From Kwoniella bestiolae CBS 10118 (Eukaryota; Basidiomycota; Tremellomycetes; Tremellales; Cryptococcaceae), in assembly GCF_000512585.2 (NCBI RefSeq), contig NC_089243.1:1550001-1614000 (forward strand): a stretch of 64,000 nt of DNA, in the 5' to 3' direction. This document shows positions 23,328 through 36,901 of the stretch, one piece after another. The first letter of the stretch is position 1. Each line of letters opens with the position of its first letter. Position numbers and translations under genes: made by a program. The notes under the pieces were generated by a model that saw only the letters and a list, made by a program, of their open reading frames with translations, was not told the DNA's origin and ran no database searches.

Positions 23328-24024
23328 AACTGTAGTACTGATTTGATTTGAAGCGATAATCTTGCGTCCGGTTCCGCCATCAGCGACGATCCTCATCTAA
23401 TCTCACGTCAGCTTATACGGTTCTTTACGATCCCATAACGATACGAACCGAACGATTTGTTGCATTACCCTTTTCTTTATCTATTCACTCTGCAACGAGT
23501 ATTCAAGTCTTACTATCATATCATACACATACACTCATACACATATACACATATACCCCTTTCTTGGCTACTTTGTCCCTGTTTTCCAGGTGCAGCTACT
23601 TTGTTGATCGTTTATCTCCTCTCCTCTTCTCGCATATATCTAGTAGTATATCCATCTTAATGATCTCATGTTTTAATGCAATACATATCATGTCTATCTA
23701 TACCTTTTTTGCACTCACTGACGGAAGATCAGCTATTAATCATTATATTCATATTATCATCGTCATCATCTGAGATCGTTATAGATATGAAAAGGTATAT
23801 ATAATATGCAAGATCATGCGTTTGATTTCCATTCAATTTAAAGTAATATCTATACAAGTCGTGTAAATCTAAGATCTAGCATCTACCATACGGGGCAAGG
23901 CAAGGGCTGCAAACACCCAACGTCCATTGTCCGAAAAAAACATTAAATTTTGAATCAGCATATTCCAACGCCTCGAAAATCCCATCTATCATCTAAAATC
24001 TTGTCTATATCATTAATTCTCCAA
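23328..24024. other. Convergent intergenic region / 3' UTRs
   Basis: This 697-bp AT-rich stretch with CACATACA-type microrepeats near 23520-23555 lies between two gene ends. Its ORFs are composed of simple sequence. A spliced C-terminus of the upstream gene could extend here. Confidence 0.4.
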
Positions 24025-27000
24025 TCACACATACACCGCCCCAGCAAATATAGCAGGACGATGATCCGACCTCCCCTCAAGTTGTCGCATACTAACCCGC
24101 ACCCAAGCATCAGCATGTATATCATCGTCGTTTTACGTCCACAGTGAGAAATCGCAGACTCACCCAGCATCATCAATAGTTCCATAATGGAGACACCTTA
24201 CCTCCCCCCTTTTCCATCGTTTCTCAGGAAGTTGTTCAATCGTAACCATCACCTCATTATTATTATTATTGTTGTTAGAGGACGAACGATGTAACCATCC
24301 GGGCAAATCTTTAAGGAACCTTATAAATCCATTCTTATCGCTTTCCCTCTCTCTGTCCTCTCCTCCAGAGGTAGGTGCAGAGGGGTGCGTGGAAGTATGT
24401 ATAGTAGTCGTTCGATGTATCGTATTCCCATCGTGGGTGGTATTGTTCGAAGATGACGAGGAATGTAAGAGATTCCGAAGTGGTTTATGATCGTTGGCGG
24501 TGGTAGGCGAAGAGTTCGAAATGGTGCGTATCCTCTTATCATGATCGAAAATCCTCAAGGAAGATTTTTTATCTGGACTGTGATTTGGTGATCCATGTCT
24601 GGAGCCGTGATTATGAGTATTCCCATCACTCATCCTTCCTTTCCTCTGCTCTGAGTTCTTGCTGCCATTGATACCTTCAATCCCCACCGAATCGGAATTA
24701 CTCCTCTTCCTCTCACCTCTGCTCCCATCCAGCAACTTGAGTCTATCCACCGTAGGCGAAATGGGGGAATCAAATGTGATCTTGTTGCTATGACTTCTCT
24801 CCGGTGTGGGGTTACCGCTCGTACCACCCATTATTCCATTCGACGAGGGCAATACTCCAGAGGCAGAAGCAGGTCTGTCAAGTAATTTCGGTCTTGAGTC
24901 TCCAGGTGCACTTCCAGATCTGATCATCCCAATCCCGTTCCCAAGGGAGGGTATCAACCTCGTGGGACTTCTTGTCGGAGGTGCCGAGTTATTCACGAAG
25001 AAATGATGTTTGCCCTCTCTAGTAGGTGACGAGGTAGATGATCGTAAGGGCGATGCCTTCCTGGGCAATGGTATCAATCCTTCTCCACCCAGATTGTGGT
25101 TTGTCGGTGATATATTCGGAGAATCAGGTGGTGAAGCCACAAACGAAATATCATTATCATTATCTACAGATACCGAAGTCGAGGTGTCCGTGTGATTTCG
25201 GGGAGGTGTGGAAGTCCCATTCGCGTCGGGAGAAGCTGATGTGCGCATTCGTAAATTCAAGCGATCGGATGGTCCAGGATCCATAGATGCCGTTCGACCC
25301 ATCTGGAGTTTGAGGTGTCCACCAAGGTTTGACAGGGCATTTGAAAGTCGGTGGAATGGAGTGTGGGAGTCAATATGCAGTTCTATGGATTCAGGTGGCG
25401 AGGGATCATCCTCGGGATCAGGTGTTATATGAGATTTCCATAGAACACGATCACACTGTCGGAGAAGACAATCAGCATGAAGCCGGTACAGCCCGAAGAA
25501 TCAAAGGAAATTTAAGAAAGAATGGCGACCTACCCAACTGGGCACTCTCTGTTTCTTGGAAGTATCATAGACCCCCTCCCTCCTATCAATCTCATCAACA
25601 ACCTCCTCTTCATCCTCGTCCTCACCGGCATTAACATCTCTAATAGATTTATTCGACATAGTCCTCTTCATAATACTCAACCTCCGAGTGAACACCTGCG
25701 GGCGTTCTTTATCCCTAGGTGGAGACGACGAGTAGCCACTGTCCGATCTATTGGCATAATTCGGAGGAGCTAGTCCATTGGACGAAGGAGACGGTACACC
25801 ATGCGCGTCCTCGTTCGAGCCGTCAAATCTGGATGAGGTTGACACTCTCCTATCTCGATCTGATCCGGTCGGCGTGGAAGGTCGATCAGTATCGGGTTGA
25901 GAGGCGAAACTGGATATCGACGTTCTCCTCGAATCGTCAATATAATAATTATCCTGGTGATCTTTTCTCCTCCTGACGGATATCTTCCTTTTCACGCTTG
26001 TTCGTTTGCCTAGGCGCCTACCAGATGGAGGCGTGAGTATACCATCCATCTTGACCAATCCTAGGAAATGCCTGGTCTTCTCCTTCAAGGCAACTTCGAA
26101 TGGTCGATGTTGATGGTTCTTGTATGTCATAGGCATATCATCGGAATCGTCGTCTATGTCCGTACCTGCACCAGAGGTATACCGACTTGACTCGAAAGAC
26201 CTTCTGGAGAAATCCGCTTCTGTCATCTCATCATCACTTCCAATCGTCCGCTTCAATTGCTGATCCGCGAAGGAATGATCCACATCATCTCCATCGCCCT
26301 CGATCTCCTCAATTGCATCACCTTCAGGCACGTATGAGAGGTTCTTGGATACGTTCACACTACTGCTCATGTCGAATGATGCGGCAGATGCAGATGACTT
26401 GCGACGTTTTAAGGTTTTCCGTATCTCTCGATTGGTGGCTCGGACGCTCTTCCATACCTAGATTGTCACGACTTGTCAGTTCTACTCTACTCGACTCGAT
26501 CGACCAATCATGACTCACATCGTATTTGAAGGTACAAGGGAAATTGATTGGACCCTCCTCAAAGCCTGGGAAGGGGTTCAGATTCGGATCCTTCATAGCT
26601 AACTTGAGCTGGTCCCACGTGAGGAGTTCGGAGTATTCTACGCAGAGTTAAAATGTCAGCCAAGCATTCTGAAGTTCTGCTCCGAGAGCCTGCTCACTCT
26701 TCTGCTCAATGAGCCAATCTGCGTGTAAACGGGAAAGCTCAAGACGGAAGTTTACTATATGTCTCTCTTATCAGCTGACAACAAACCAGTATCGCATATC
26801 CGAGTAGGACTTACGATCTCCACACCAAAATACCGTATCAAATCGATCCGTTATATCTGAATTATTCACGTAAGCTACGACCATGTCTTTTCGCTTGGTC
26901 CAGCTCACCTTCCGCAGCTGCTCTGGGATCATCTTTAGGCAAGAAGCAATCCAACCTCAACTCCGATTTGATCTTCGCTATATTCGATAATCGAGCATGC

Positions 27001-28960
27001 ATTCGACCGGTATGAGCAGCAAGGTGCGAGTTGACAAACAAGAATCGATGATCGGCAAGCTTGAGGCTTATTCCGCTGGTTAAAATGCTTGTAAGCTAAT
27101 GTCTTGAAATGGCGATGATCGAAGGGCAGCTTACATTCCACCTTTATTGCCTACTCTGCCGCCTGCCAGACCAGCAGTAACAAGGTCTTTATCCAGTCCT
27201 ACGAATCGAGAGAGTCCTGATCAGCTTCTGACTCTATTCGCACCGAGCTGGGGTTGGCTTTGAGGAGCTGACGGCTCACCTTGTATCAGATCTTCACACC
27301 CTTTATATACATACACACTCAGATACATCCCCAACAATCTCTCTTTGACCACATGCACATAACTTCCATTCCCCTGATTGGTAGATTGTATCTCATCGTT
27401 CGGAATGATTATATCAGGTCTCTGCATCCTCTTCTTACCGGCATGTGATGGAGAAGGATTTGTGTCCTTATGTAACTGTTCGGTGGCGGACTCGTCGATA
27501 TCGCTTATAGAGGAAGAAGCAGAGGAAGATTCGAACGAGGATCGTGATCTTGCCAGTGGCGAGGGGGATAATTGGAGATTTGGTACATTTAGGATTGGTT
27601 TGGGAGGGATGGTGATTGGCGCAGTAACTGGGGTGATGGGTGCAGAGGCTGAACGAAGTAATGAGGGGTGAGTCGGGAAGGCGGAAGGTGGTGGATGGGG
27701 TAGGAAAGGTGTATCTCTAGGTACGGGCGAGGTTGAATTGTAGGATGTGGGAATGGGATCCGCCGTTCTTGCGTTGGGACCGCAAAAATAGTCTATACCA
27801 TGACGAAGCAAGTTAGCGGTCGAAGAAGATGGCGAACCAAGGATTAACTCACCATCGAGCATCTGACTCCAACCTTTGGAGGCAGGTTGATTCCGATGTA
27901 GGAACGGTGTATGAGGAGTCATAGGTGAGTTGGCCCTTGATCTCTGGTCAGACGAATCTTTCGGTACATCCTCGTCACTCGAGTCATCTTGGTCTGCCGA
28001 TCGGGATCCTGCATCATCTCTATCGACATCGAGAGTATCTTTCCTAAGTTTGAATTCAGGTCTTGCCTTTTCTTTGCTCTTGTTGGGTTTCTCCTTGTCT
28101 TCTACTTGATCATGGTCTTTAGCTTTATCCTTTTCAATGTCCCAATCTTCTCCCTCTTTCTCTTTCTCTTTCTCTTTCTCTTTTTCTTTTTCTTTCTCCT
28201 TTTCCTTTTCCTTTTCCTTTTCCTTTTCCTTCTCTTTCTCTTTCTCTTTCTCCTTCCTATGCCTCAGCGTAACTCCTTTCACCAACCCGCCACCCAAACC
28301 TCTAGGTGCCCCACTCAGCGTGGGGCATTCTTGTCCAGCAACAACCACTATATGATATGGATGCGCATTCTCCACAGGTAGTTTCGGTATATCATCGGTG
28401 GGCGATTCAGGTTGATAAGGGGGAATTTGACCGAATAATACTGAGAGATCGCCTTTGGGCTAAAACAGCCAGATACATGACATATTAGACCTATCCTGTT
28501 ATGCTGAAATGGGTTGACTCACCAAAGCATCACCCATATTCCAAGTTACCATCAAAACCTTTATCGCATCTCTCTGTCTAGTCTTCGGTATAGTGATACT
28601 CTCCGCCGTGCTCTCCAAATTCTGATGGTTGTTATTATTACTGCGTTCATGATCTAAAGGATAAGTCTTGGATTTGATGAATCCTTGACTCGTCGATGTA
28701 TGATCTTGATCTTGATCACGTTCGATCTTTATGTGCACTTCTGGTACTTCCTTGTTGGAGTGTGAAATTCGAGAACCACGCCGTGATCGAGTTGGCGAAG
28801 AGGGTCCAGCTTCTTTCTCATTATCGTTTATAGGCGGAGTCGTGGAAGGAGTGAACAAAGCATGTAATCGAGTCTTGACTCTTGATGAGGCGTCATTATC
28901 TTCGGATGGGGTGGAGGATGAGTCTGCATTACGGCGGAGTAGGTGGAACCGACGAGGCAT
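24025..28960 (-). CDS. Inositol polyphosphate 5-phosphatase, very large
   Basis: A phosphoinositide 5-phosphatase catalytic domain (endonuclease/exonuclease/phosphatase fold) of roughly 1400 residues, enlarged by disordered inserts. ATG 28960 gives MPRRFHLLRRNADSSS. Catalytic landmarks in order are VTWNMGDA, VVVAGQE, SYVHVVKERLLGMYLSVYVY, GGRVGNKGGIGISL, FVNSHLAAH, DTVFWCGD, TFKYD, QRVPSWCDRVLW and GRSDHRPAIFAGAVYV before the stop at 24025-24027. Inserts interrupt the domain. A Lys-Glu tract plus several hundred residues follow GQE. A long Ser-rich insert follows TFKYD, and another lies between WCDRVLW and the final SDHRP motif. All catalytic motifs remain, so it should be active on phosphoinositides. 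About ten introns are inferred. Confidence 0.87.
28153..28256 (-). repeat. Lys-Glu coding hexamer repeat
   Basis: On the coding strand this is a run of GAGAAA/GAAAAG-type hexamers coding about 17 Lys-Glu pairs. The plus strand shows ctttctctttctc. It lies inside the 5-phosphatase gene, just after the GQE motif, and is likely to vary in length between strains. Confidence 0.9.
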
Positions 28961-29747
28961 ATTGAAAGAGTGGTGTGAGGTAGAGGTACTGGTGGCGATC
29001 TCAAGCAAAGAGTACCATCAGCATGGTAGTCGGTTGCATGCTGCATGATGGGGAAAGATAATGATGGACACTCACAATACCAGCGAGGGTGTATTCTTAG
29101 CAGAGAGGGAAAGGAGGATAGCCTCTCCCTATCCTATCCTGTCCTATCCTACCTCGTCCAGCCTGGGCCAGACCACAACCGAAACAGCTAAACCGCACCC
29201 AAAGATCGTTTCCTCGGGATCTCCTCACAGAATGTTGTAGAGAATGCGTCGTGATATCATTCTTATGTAGCTGTTTTCTGCATGTGTATTGAGTGTTGTT
29301 GTGTAGTGAGTGATCAGGTGACTATTATATGATGGTCAAGTAATGAAATGATAGAATGGTGATAAATATATATATAGATGAACGAAAACAAAGGTTTGAT
29401 TGACCTTTGTTTTGGCACAGACTGACAAGCAGACATTGGGGTAAATAATAGATAATAATCACATGTTACGTATGATAATGCGGGGTACAATCGTAATGAA
29501 ACATTACCATGAGGTATCAAGCGAGGATTACAGGACTTTCTAATGTGTTTCAAGTAAATTGTAATGGGGTCTCATCGCGACCGTTTATCCGATTATCGGA
29601 CAGCTTTACTCACCTCCATTGCCCATTTCCTGGACGAGCACTACTTGAACTGGATCTGTATCTCTCACTGTCGATGTCATTCTCATCATTGGTACATTGA
29701 CTCGCTTGATCACTCATCGACTACGGCAACCACTCACTCCGCACGAC
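28961..29747. promoter_or_regulatory. Divergent promoter, 5-phosphatase / TRAPPC2L
   Basis: This 787-bp region includes a short TATCC-type repeat at about 29130-29152. A 95-codon upstream ORF begins at ATG 29563 and overlaps the TRAPPC2L start in another frame. It may be an upstream ORF or part of an unannotated leader. Confidence 0.4.
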
Positions 29748-30583
29748 ATGGAAACACGCGCCCCGAATCCGCTTCATCTCACCTCCCTGACCATCCTCTC
29801 ACCCTCAAACTCACCGCTATACGTCCACTCGTTCACTGGGCCAGAGGATGAACTGAGGCATTATCATCTGAGTCATGCTGCCGTGGATGTCATAGAGGAA
29901 AGAAGTGAGTGATGTCTAAGTATTTGATTTAAGATATTGTCATTGTGCCCCTGAGCTGACTGAGGACGATGGGACAGTCGTGATGACTTCTTCACCTACT
30001 AAACCTGCTGAATCGTATTTGGGTTTATTATTCTGTATGGAAGATATGGCTTTGTGAGTTGTCTTTGCGCTCAACTCAATATGATCCACCCAACTCCCAC
30101 TGCTGTATAAAAAGTGTAACCGTTAAACATCATCTCCGATTTCACAGCTACGGATTCCAAACCACCACGAAAATACGCATGGTTCTTTCAATAGCACTGG
30201 TGGATGCCATGATCAAAGATGCAGATATCGTAGCGGTGAGCGAGCTTAGCGATGGAGGAGATATGTACTGATACCACTATCCCTTCCACCAACCACAGAT
30301 ATTCCGTTCAATCCATAACCTTCTCCTCAACATCACCTCCAACCCCTTCCTATCCCTTCCTTCCTCCTTCCAAGCTAAGCTCTCCCCAAGGTATATCGAG
30401 AACCAAGAACCCATAATATCCACAGACGGGAAGACGGAAAGAAGTAAAAGGAACGTTAGTATACCGGATAATAAGATGTTCGCGCTCAATCCTGAGGAAA
30501 TCAGGGGAGAGTGGCTGAAGGATAGTATGAGGTTTAAGGTGGGGATAGAGAGGATAGGGGGGATGTTGAATGGCCGGGCGTAG
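29748..30583 (+). CDS. TCA17: TRAPP complex subunit TRAPPC2L / Tca17
   Basis: A Sedlin-like longin-fold subunit of the TRAPP vesicle-tethering complex at the Golgi. ATG 29748 gives METRAPNPLHLTSLTILSPS, then PLYVHSFTGPEDELRHYHLS, HAAVDVIEER, AESYLGLLFCMEDMALYGFQ, TTTKIRMVLSIALVDAMIKD and IFRSIHNLLLNITSNPFLSL. This is collinear with animal TRAPPC2L (LYI.S, HY..H.SLDVV.E, YLGLLYPTEDYKVYGYVT.T, IR..FR.LH..Y.....NPF). The C-terminus carries about 60 extra polar residues and ends GGMLNGRA, stop at 30581-30583. Three short introns are inferred. Confidence 0.87.
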
Positions 30584-31164
30584 GTTAGGTAAGGAAGATA
30601 TGTATTTGTGAGTTTTTGTGAGGAATACAAGAGTTCTGCTGATTGGCATGGATATAGGTTGTACATTACGATTATCATGAGCGATGAATAGATTAGATTA
30701 GATTAGATGGTCATACACTGTGCTGTATACACCTTGAAATACTACCTCACAAAGCGAGATCGCCATCACCTTTTCCAAAGTTTACGGTCACAGACAACGC
30801 ACTTCCAGCTCCGCCCCTCACCTGGAAGTGCAACCGTCCCATCTACTCTGTTCCTTACCAGACTAACCTCCATGGTTTACTGGTAACGGACAGACTAGTA
30901 AGATGAGATGACCCAGAATACCATCATATCACCCTTCGTTGACACGCTGCAACTAGAGCTCAATAGTCTTCGTGACAGATACGGGGCGAACATTTCGTTG
31001 GCTCTCCTCCCGAGTGTATACGTAGTCGACATGATCATATCATTGCGTTTCATGCATTATCATTATATACATTATACTTCATTCTTCCCACTTAAATGAG
31101 ACATCGAGTGATTCAGCTATCTCCTCAAAAGAGCAATACCTTAACAAACCGATCGCACGAAGCC
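30584..31164. other. Convergent intergenic region
   Basis: This 581-bp region is expected to carry two 3' untranslated regions. A small gattagattagattagat-type microrepeat lies near 30690-30712. No gene is visible. Confidence 0.5.
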
Positions 31165-32931
31165 TCACATGACCCTCCTCAACCACCCAATAACCTCATT
31201 CCCCATCTCCCTCCACCTCTCATCCTCCCACTGATGGCCCAACGCCCCCTCAGCTCCATCAAGCGATTCATACCGATGTCCAACCAACGACAAAGCCAAG
31301 GAATCTAGGAACCCCTGTTTCTGCGATGTCTCCTCGGTGGACTCATGTAATGAGGGAGTGAGGTGGAATGTCATGGATGTGATAATTGCGTGACGGGCTG
31401 TGAGGGATGTTGACTGGACATAAAGGCAATATCAGCTATACGTACTACATCGAAAGATGTTTGGATCTCAGTTCATAACGACAGAGTCACAAAGGACAAG
31501 ATGTGTGATGTCCAATATGTCCAGAAGAGATCCCTCGTGATAGTGAACGTTACTCACCAAATCACCAAAGCTCAACTTCCCTTCCAACTCATTGGAGAAT
31601 TCTGGTGTTTGCCCATATTGCCATTCCCAAGATTTCAGCTCTTCCACCCCTTTCCATACTTTTGATTCCTTGACCCAATCAGGATTGACTTCGTTAGTCT
31701 CCATCTTCTTACTACTACTGTTAGAGTATACTTTTGCAAATTCAGATGTGACTGCATGTACGAAGTCGTCGTGGTGGATTGGGTTGGATGCGGGAGGTGG
31801 GAGATAATGGTTTAGGGTAGTTACGGGTGATCGGTGAGAGAGGATAGATTTGGTTTGCATATTTGGCTGAGATCCATCATTCATATCAGCTATTGATCCT
31901 GGTCTGCCGGAATCGGGTGAGGATCCAGCTGAAAGGCAATGTTATGCTCACCGAATTTGATTTCAACGATCTCCCCAGCTCAGACAAGGAGGACGAGATC
32001 AACATTGTACCATGATGATACGCTCGATGTTGGATTATCTTGTAGGCTGAGCCTGAGACGTGTCGTCGTCGAACAACATCAGATTCGGTCCTGGTCTACA
32101 TACAGATATAAGAGAAATAAAACTCATCTTATACTCCTTCTCCCCATCTCTGATAATCACATCATTCCTCTCATTAACCGTGCATTCCTTTATCCCCAGC
32201 CTGTCCCTTATAGCTCTGGATACTAGCTCTGCACCGTGCGCTCGGGTGAATAGTAGACGAGGTAAGATTATTGAGAAGTTCGTATTTCCCATATCCTACT
32301 TTCCGAATCAGCTTCACTTTATCCTTTTGGATGAGGCGTTATTGGAAGCTAACGTGAAACACCGTTCCTCCACCTGATCTACGTCGTACTAATGGTATAC
32401 CAGCTTCTCTTAGCTTATGGGGGGTAGTTTCTTTCCATGGATTCTATTACCGCTCAATATATCAGCTTCCCCCACTCTGCAGGATTAGGAACGAAGTAGA
32501 AAGATGGGGTAAATCACTCACTTGATTACGTCCTATCACCACACAAGGGAAATTACGATACAAAAACAAAACAGGCTGATCATGCGGTGTATTCCTCAGT
32601 AACCTAATGAGAGCTTGTAAGCTATGTTCTTATCGAGTAAAGCGATAGCTTACCAATCTTCGTATGAGAGGTTGAACCATGGATTATGACTTTCCGATAT
32701 ATACGTTACGGGCTATTAGTCAGTTTGATCAGCTACTTGGTTGATATAGAAGATAGAGAAGCAGCTGAGAAGACTGACAGCTCCCAGCTCTATGGAATCG
32801 GTAGCTGGTGTCTGAGGCTGAGCGGCTTTCTGTTCTCTCCTCGAGAGAGTGGTTGAGAACGGTCGGTGGAGGAGGGAAACTGCGAAGCGGGATGAGCAGG
32901 GTCGGAGGATTGCTTGTGAGAGTGATGCCAT
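31165..32931 (-). CDS. Mitochondrial lipoyltransferase / lipoate-protein ligase
   Basis: Transfers lipoyl groups to 2-oxoacid dehydrogenase and glycine-cleavage proteins. ATG 32931 gives a mitochondrial presequence MASLSQAILRPCSSRFAVSL followed by RPFSTTLSRR. Family motifs follow: ESHNPWFNLSYEDWLL, LYRNFPCVVIGRNQNPWKE (ligand-binding RNQN), LVRRRSGGGTVFHDMGNTNF (RRxSGGGxVxHDxGN), AYKIIQHRAYHHGTML, and a C-terminal domain with WQYGQTPEF. The stop is at 31165-31167. The pattern fits LIPT1/Lip3/LplA. One junction near 32040-32130 yields MSSAYKI where the family usually has an ISGSAYK-type loop, so the lysine-loop splice may be misread. Otherwise the family assignment is firm. Confidence 0.88.
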
Positions 32932-33415
32932 GCTTTCGTTTTATCTGATTCTCAGCTGGGATTGTTCGAATAAGAGTAGAAGGATGTCGTAGAGTAAGTG
33001 ACACAAATGGTATTTCTCCTTTCTTCTCTTGTCTTGACCTGGTGGTCGGTCTACTGACGATTGACATCACCATTCTCAGCGAAGACGGGGTCAAATTTGA
33101 GGCACGTGCTATTGCTGGTACTGTTTGACGCGTCCGTGCGTACTCATACTCTGTCCAATGTTTTCGTCTATTTGGTAATCTCGCGTTTCTAACTATTTGA
33201 CGACTCTCTTTACTCATTCTCACTCTCCCTTTCTCTCCTTCTTGTATATAGCAAATCATCAACATCCATCGCATCTCAACTGATCACTTTTTGTCTGGCC
33301 AACAGTCGAACAATCGAACGATAACACGCACCTCGAGCATACTCACAAAAGGCGTAACAAACAACAGTAATACCATTTCTTGGTCACACGAACAACCCAA
33401 ACCCCAACTTCCAAG
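32932..33415. promoter_or_regulatory. Divergent promoter, lipoyltransferase / RAD4
   Basis: A 484-bp divergent spacer; the pyrimidine-rich part near 33010-33250 probably contains leaders and promoters. No further gene was seen. Confidence 0.45.
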
Positions 33416-36400
33416 ATGAACCGACGCGGTCATCTATCCACCAAAGTCCCACAAGTCAAACTTCGACCCGCTCCCGCCGGATCATCTCGAAAGGCCAAAG
33501 AGGCCTCGCCAATCAACAAGCATGATGAGGAGATATTGCGGCGAGCCATGGCTCATGCGGAAGGTAAGCTGTTCGTCCCCGCTTCAGGTCATGGGTATCG
33601 AGCTTACGTTTTGGATGTGAGTAGACGAAGAGAGTAGTACGGCTGCGTTGAGGAGGAACTCGAAACCCTGGAAAGGGATTACCATCACTTTTACAGGTGT
33701 AGAGAATAAGGTAGGTCCAGCTATTCCATCGAGACGCAGTCATTCCGGTGGTCATATAGCTGAATGATACTCGATAAATGTAGCCCGCATTATCAGCATT
33801 AGCCAAAGAATTGGGAGCGACGGTCGAGAATGCTCTGACGATACATGTCACCCATGTCGTAGCTGTGGGCTATGGCTCGCCAAAGTATTTGGTTTGTATC
33901 AGCTACAGAAATCGTACAACCTATAAGCTGATATCCTGCGTAGTATGCGGTCGAACATAATTTACCAATAATGCTGCCCTCATGGATTGAAGATGCTCAT
34001 TCACAATGGTTGAATGGGGATGAATTGGATAACGAAGCAGACCACGAGGAACATAGGCTATTACCTTTTGTGGGACTGAAGATCGCCATGTCGGGTATCG
34101 AACCTTGTACGTCTTCCCTTTATCGGCACCACACACCGACCAGATCACACAGAATTGCTAATGCTCATATGATGAAATCTGATAGTGGACCGTCGTAAAC
34201 AGCTGATCAAGTACATCGAGCAATACGGCGGCAAATACTCCAAAGACCTCGATCGAACGTGTACACACCTGATATCAGCCAAACCGACCAACGAACCCCG
34301 TTCTTCCGAAAAGGTTAAATGGGCTTTGAGGGAAATAGCAGAGTTGGAAGCTCGAAAGCGGAAAGGTGTGAGGACGGACGAAGAGGAGATGAAGATTGTT
34401 TATGAGGAGTGGATATGGGATTGCGTCGCGTACAATGGGAGGTGGAAGGAGGATTGGTATGATGCTAGAAAAGCTAGAAGAGGGGGGAAGGTGGTTGCTG
34501 GTATGTCTAAGCTTTCTCTTCGAACGATCAATTTCCCCCTTTCCTCATTGTGCTCGAGACTGTCCTCAAATTGGATGTCCGCTGACCTATATCACTGTAC
34601 ACAGAGGACGTGTTCAATGGTAGAGTTCATCTACCAACAGATAAGAAACCTGCAGAAGTGGTAGCAGGAACCGAAGCGGTAGACAACAACGAACCAGCAG
34701 TAATACGTAAACGGAAACGAGAATCTATCAGCACCCTGGTGACGGAGTTAGTATCTACAACAGGCGTTAAACCTACTTCAAGCAAAGACGTCCCCACCAA
34801 ACGATCTGTATCGCCACATAAACCTGAAGAAGCAAAACCTGAACTCGATCGTAAACCCTCATTACTCCATGCCTCACGATCAACTTCATTCGCTACCCCT
34901 GCTCCACCTCCGCCTAGCAAGGTCGCACTAACTTCGGAGAGGACCTCGTCAATACCCCCTACTTCATCTGTTAAAGATCAGATAGACGCAGACGAAGATA
35001 AAGCGGGACCTTCCGATACGCCGAAGAGGTTCTTCGAGGGGATCAAGTTCAGTCATGTGATAAGAGAACAAGCCGACGGTTTGGAAAATGCTCTGAAAGA
35101 GCATGGTGGGATATTGGTGACGGATGAGAAGCGAAGAGAGGGGGAGAGGGTGGATTACATTATCGTTAGACTGTAAGTTTGGGCCCCGCTTTATCTGACT
35201 CTTCTTTGACCCAGTGAGCCGTAGGACTGTGGGGCTGATGAACCTTGTAGGTGCTCGGATATACGGCCTGAGCTGAGCGAGAACGATCAAGGTACGACTG
35301 TAATTACAGAGTGCTGGGTTGAGGGGTGTTGTTTCGAGGAAAGGCTGTTATCGCCAGATAAGCATATTGTATTCAGACCGCTGCCTGCTACTATGCCTAT
35401 ACCTGGTACGTCACATCCCCTGAAATTGAACAATGCTGATTGAGATGAATGAACAGGTGCATCAAAGTTCAATGTCCATCTTTCTGGATTCTCAGCTGAG
35501 AACAACGTATACATGCGGAGGTTGCTCAGAGCGATAGGTGAGCTGGCGGACAATCCAGTTGTCATTGTGTGACTTAGCTCATAACTTCAACCGGTAGGGG
35601 GACAACTGTCTATCAAACTGAATCGCCAGACGACCCATCTCATATCGGTAGCTACGACTGGACAGAAGGTTGAAAAAGCCAGAGAATGGGGAGTGACAGT
35701 GATGCACGAGTCATGGCTTGTAGCTATGGGACGGTCGGGTCAGATAGAACCGGAGGAAGAGCATAGACAGATACTAATCGCTCCAGGTATGTTCACTTTG
35801 TCAGCTAAGCATCAAACACCCATCGATACGAATCTGCTAAAAGCTGATAAAACACATCTATAGCCATAACCAAGGCATTGGACAAGACTCGGACAAGTGA
35901 TCTTACTGCCAACCTATCTACGATGTCTGATCTACCTGATAATGGTGATTTCGCCTTACGACCTTCTTCCGCCAACCACAAACCTTCTACATCACAGATC
36001 GGAGTATCCCCTTCAAGGATGCTCAAACCTTCTCCTACGCATATCGATGATCCCTCAACATCAACATTGTCGATAGGGATGAATGGGACCAAGACGGTGG
36101 AGAATGTTCTCTCACCGCCAAAGCAGGAGACCGAGAGGATACTGAATTCCGCTTCGTCGATTGTGAACACCGATCAGGATAAGGAGAAAGAGAAGGAGAA
36201 ATTATCAAGATTCTCTTCCGCACCTGTACCTAACGAATCTCTCCCTCTCCAACAACAATTGGGCAGATCTGAAAATAGCGGTGCGGGTGTGGGATCTGTA
36301 TTGGGTGAGAGAGCAGCTTCGATGAGTAGTTTGAGTCCTATCAAGGCTTCTTCAGGAGGTGGAGGTGGGAGTATGACTGAGGCGCTGAGACAGTTGGCTG

Positions 36401-36901
36401 AGAAGGATTCGAATGTCCAGGGCGGGAAGGGGAGGTTGGTCAGAAGGGCTAGACCCAGTGCGAGGATCAAGGTTAGTTCTCATCTGGTACGGTCGTTCCT
36501 TGTGTGCATGTGCATTGTCAACGAGATGATCCATTGTCACTTGATGGGATATACGCGGATCTGAATTGGATTTTTGGAAATTTGATGCTGATTTCAAATT
36601 ACGATCGCAGAACACCCGGTCACCCCTCACCAGCGTCTCACCAGCCGCATCTAGATTCTCTGCTCCCCCCTCACCTCCACCACACGATGCTGATATCTCG
36701 TATATGGGAGCTGATGGTACACCGGTAGATACAGATGGAGATGTTTGTATGACTGGTGGAGAATCGGGGGCAGCAGCAGAGGAGAGCGTACAGGTTCGGT
36801 ATGTCGATGCGAACTCTGCGAGGGAACGGAAGAAGATTATGGCTATGTTTGGTGGGGGGGATGAGGAGGGAGGAGGGAGTGCGAAGAAGAGGAAGAAGTA
36901 G
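33416..36901 (+). CDS. RAD4: Multi-BRCT checkpoint/replication protein (Rad4/Cut5/Dpb11/TopBP1)
   Basis: A scaffold for replication initiation and the DNA-damage checkpoint. ATG 33416 gives MNRRGHLSTKVPQVKLRPAP. Four BRCT domains follow in two pairs. BRCT1 is ITFTGVENK...PIMLPSWIEDAHSQW and BRCT2 is LKIAMSGIEP...MKIVYEEWIWDCVAYN. After a Ser/Pro/Lys linker come BRCT3 (FFEGIKFSHVIREQ) and BRCT4 (KFNVHLSGFSAENNVYMRRL...HESWLVAMGR). The C-terminal third is disordered with SP sites and ends GGGDEEGGGSAKKRKK, stop at 36899-36901. Eleven or so short introns are inferred. Domain arrangement matches fungal Dpb11/Rad4. A C-terminal Trp-containing checkpoint activation motif was not identified with confidence. 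Confidence 0.9.

Noticed and set aside
27989..28381. Plus-strand ORF with a Phe/Leu/Ser repeat
   Set aside because: Antisense of the Lys-Glu coding repeat in the 5-phosphatase gene.
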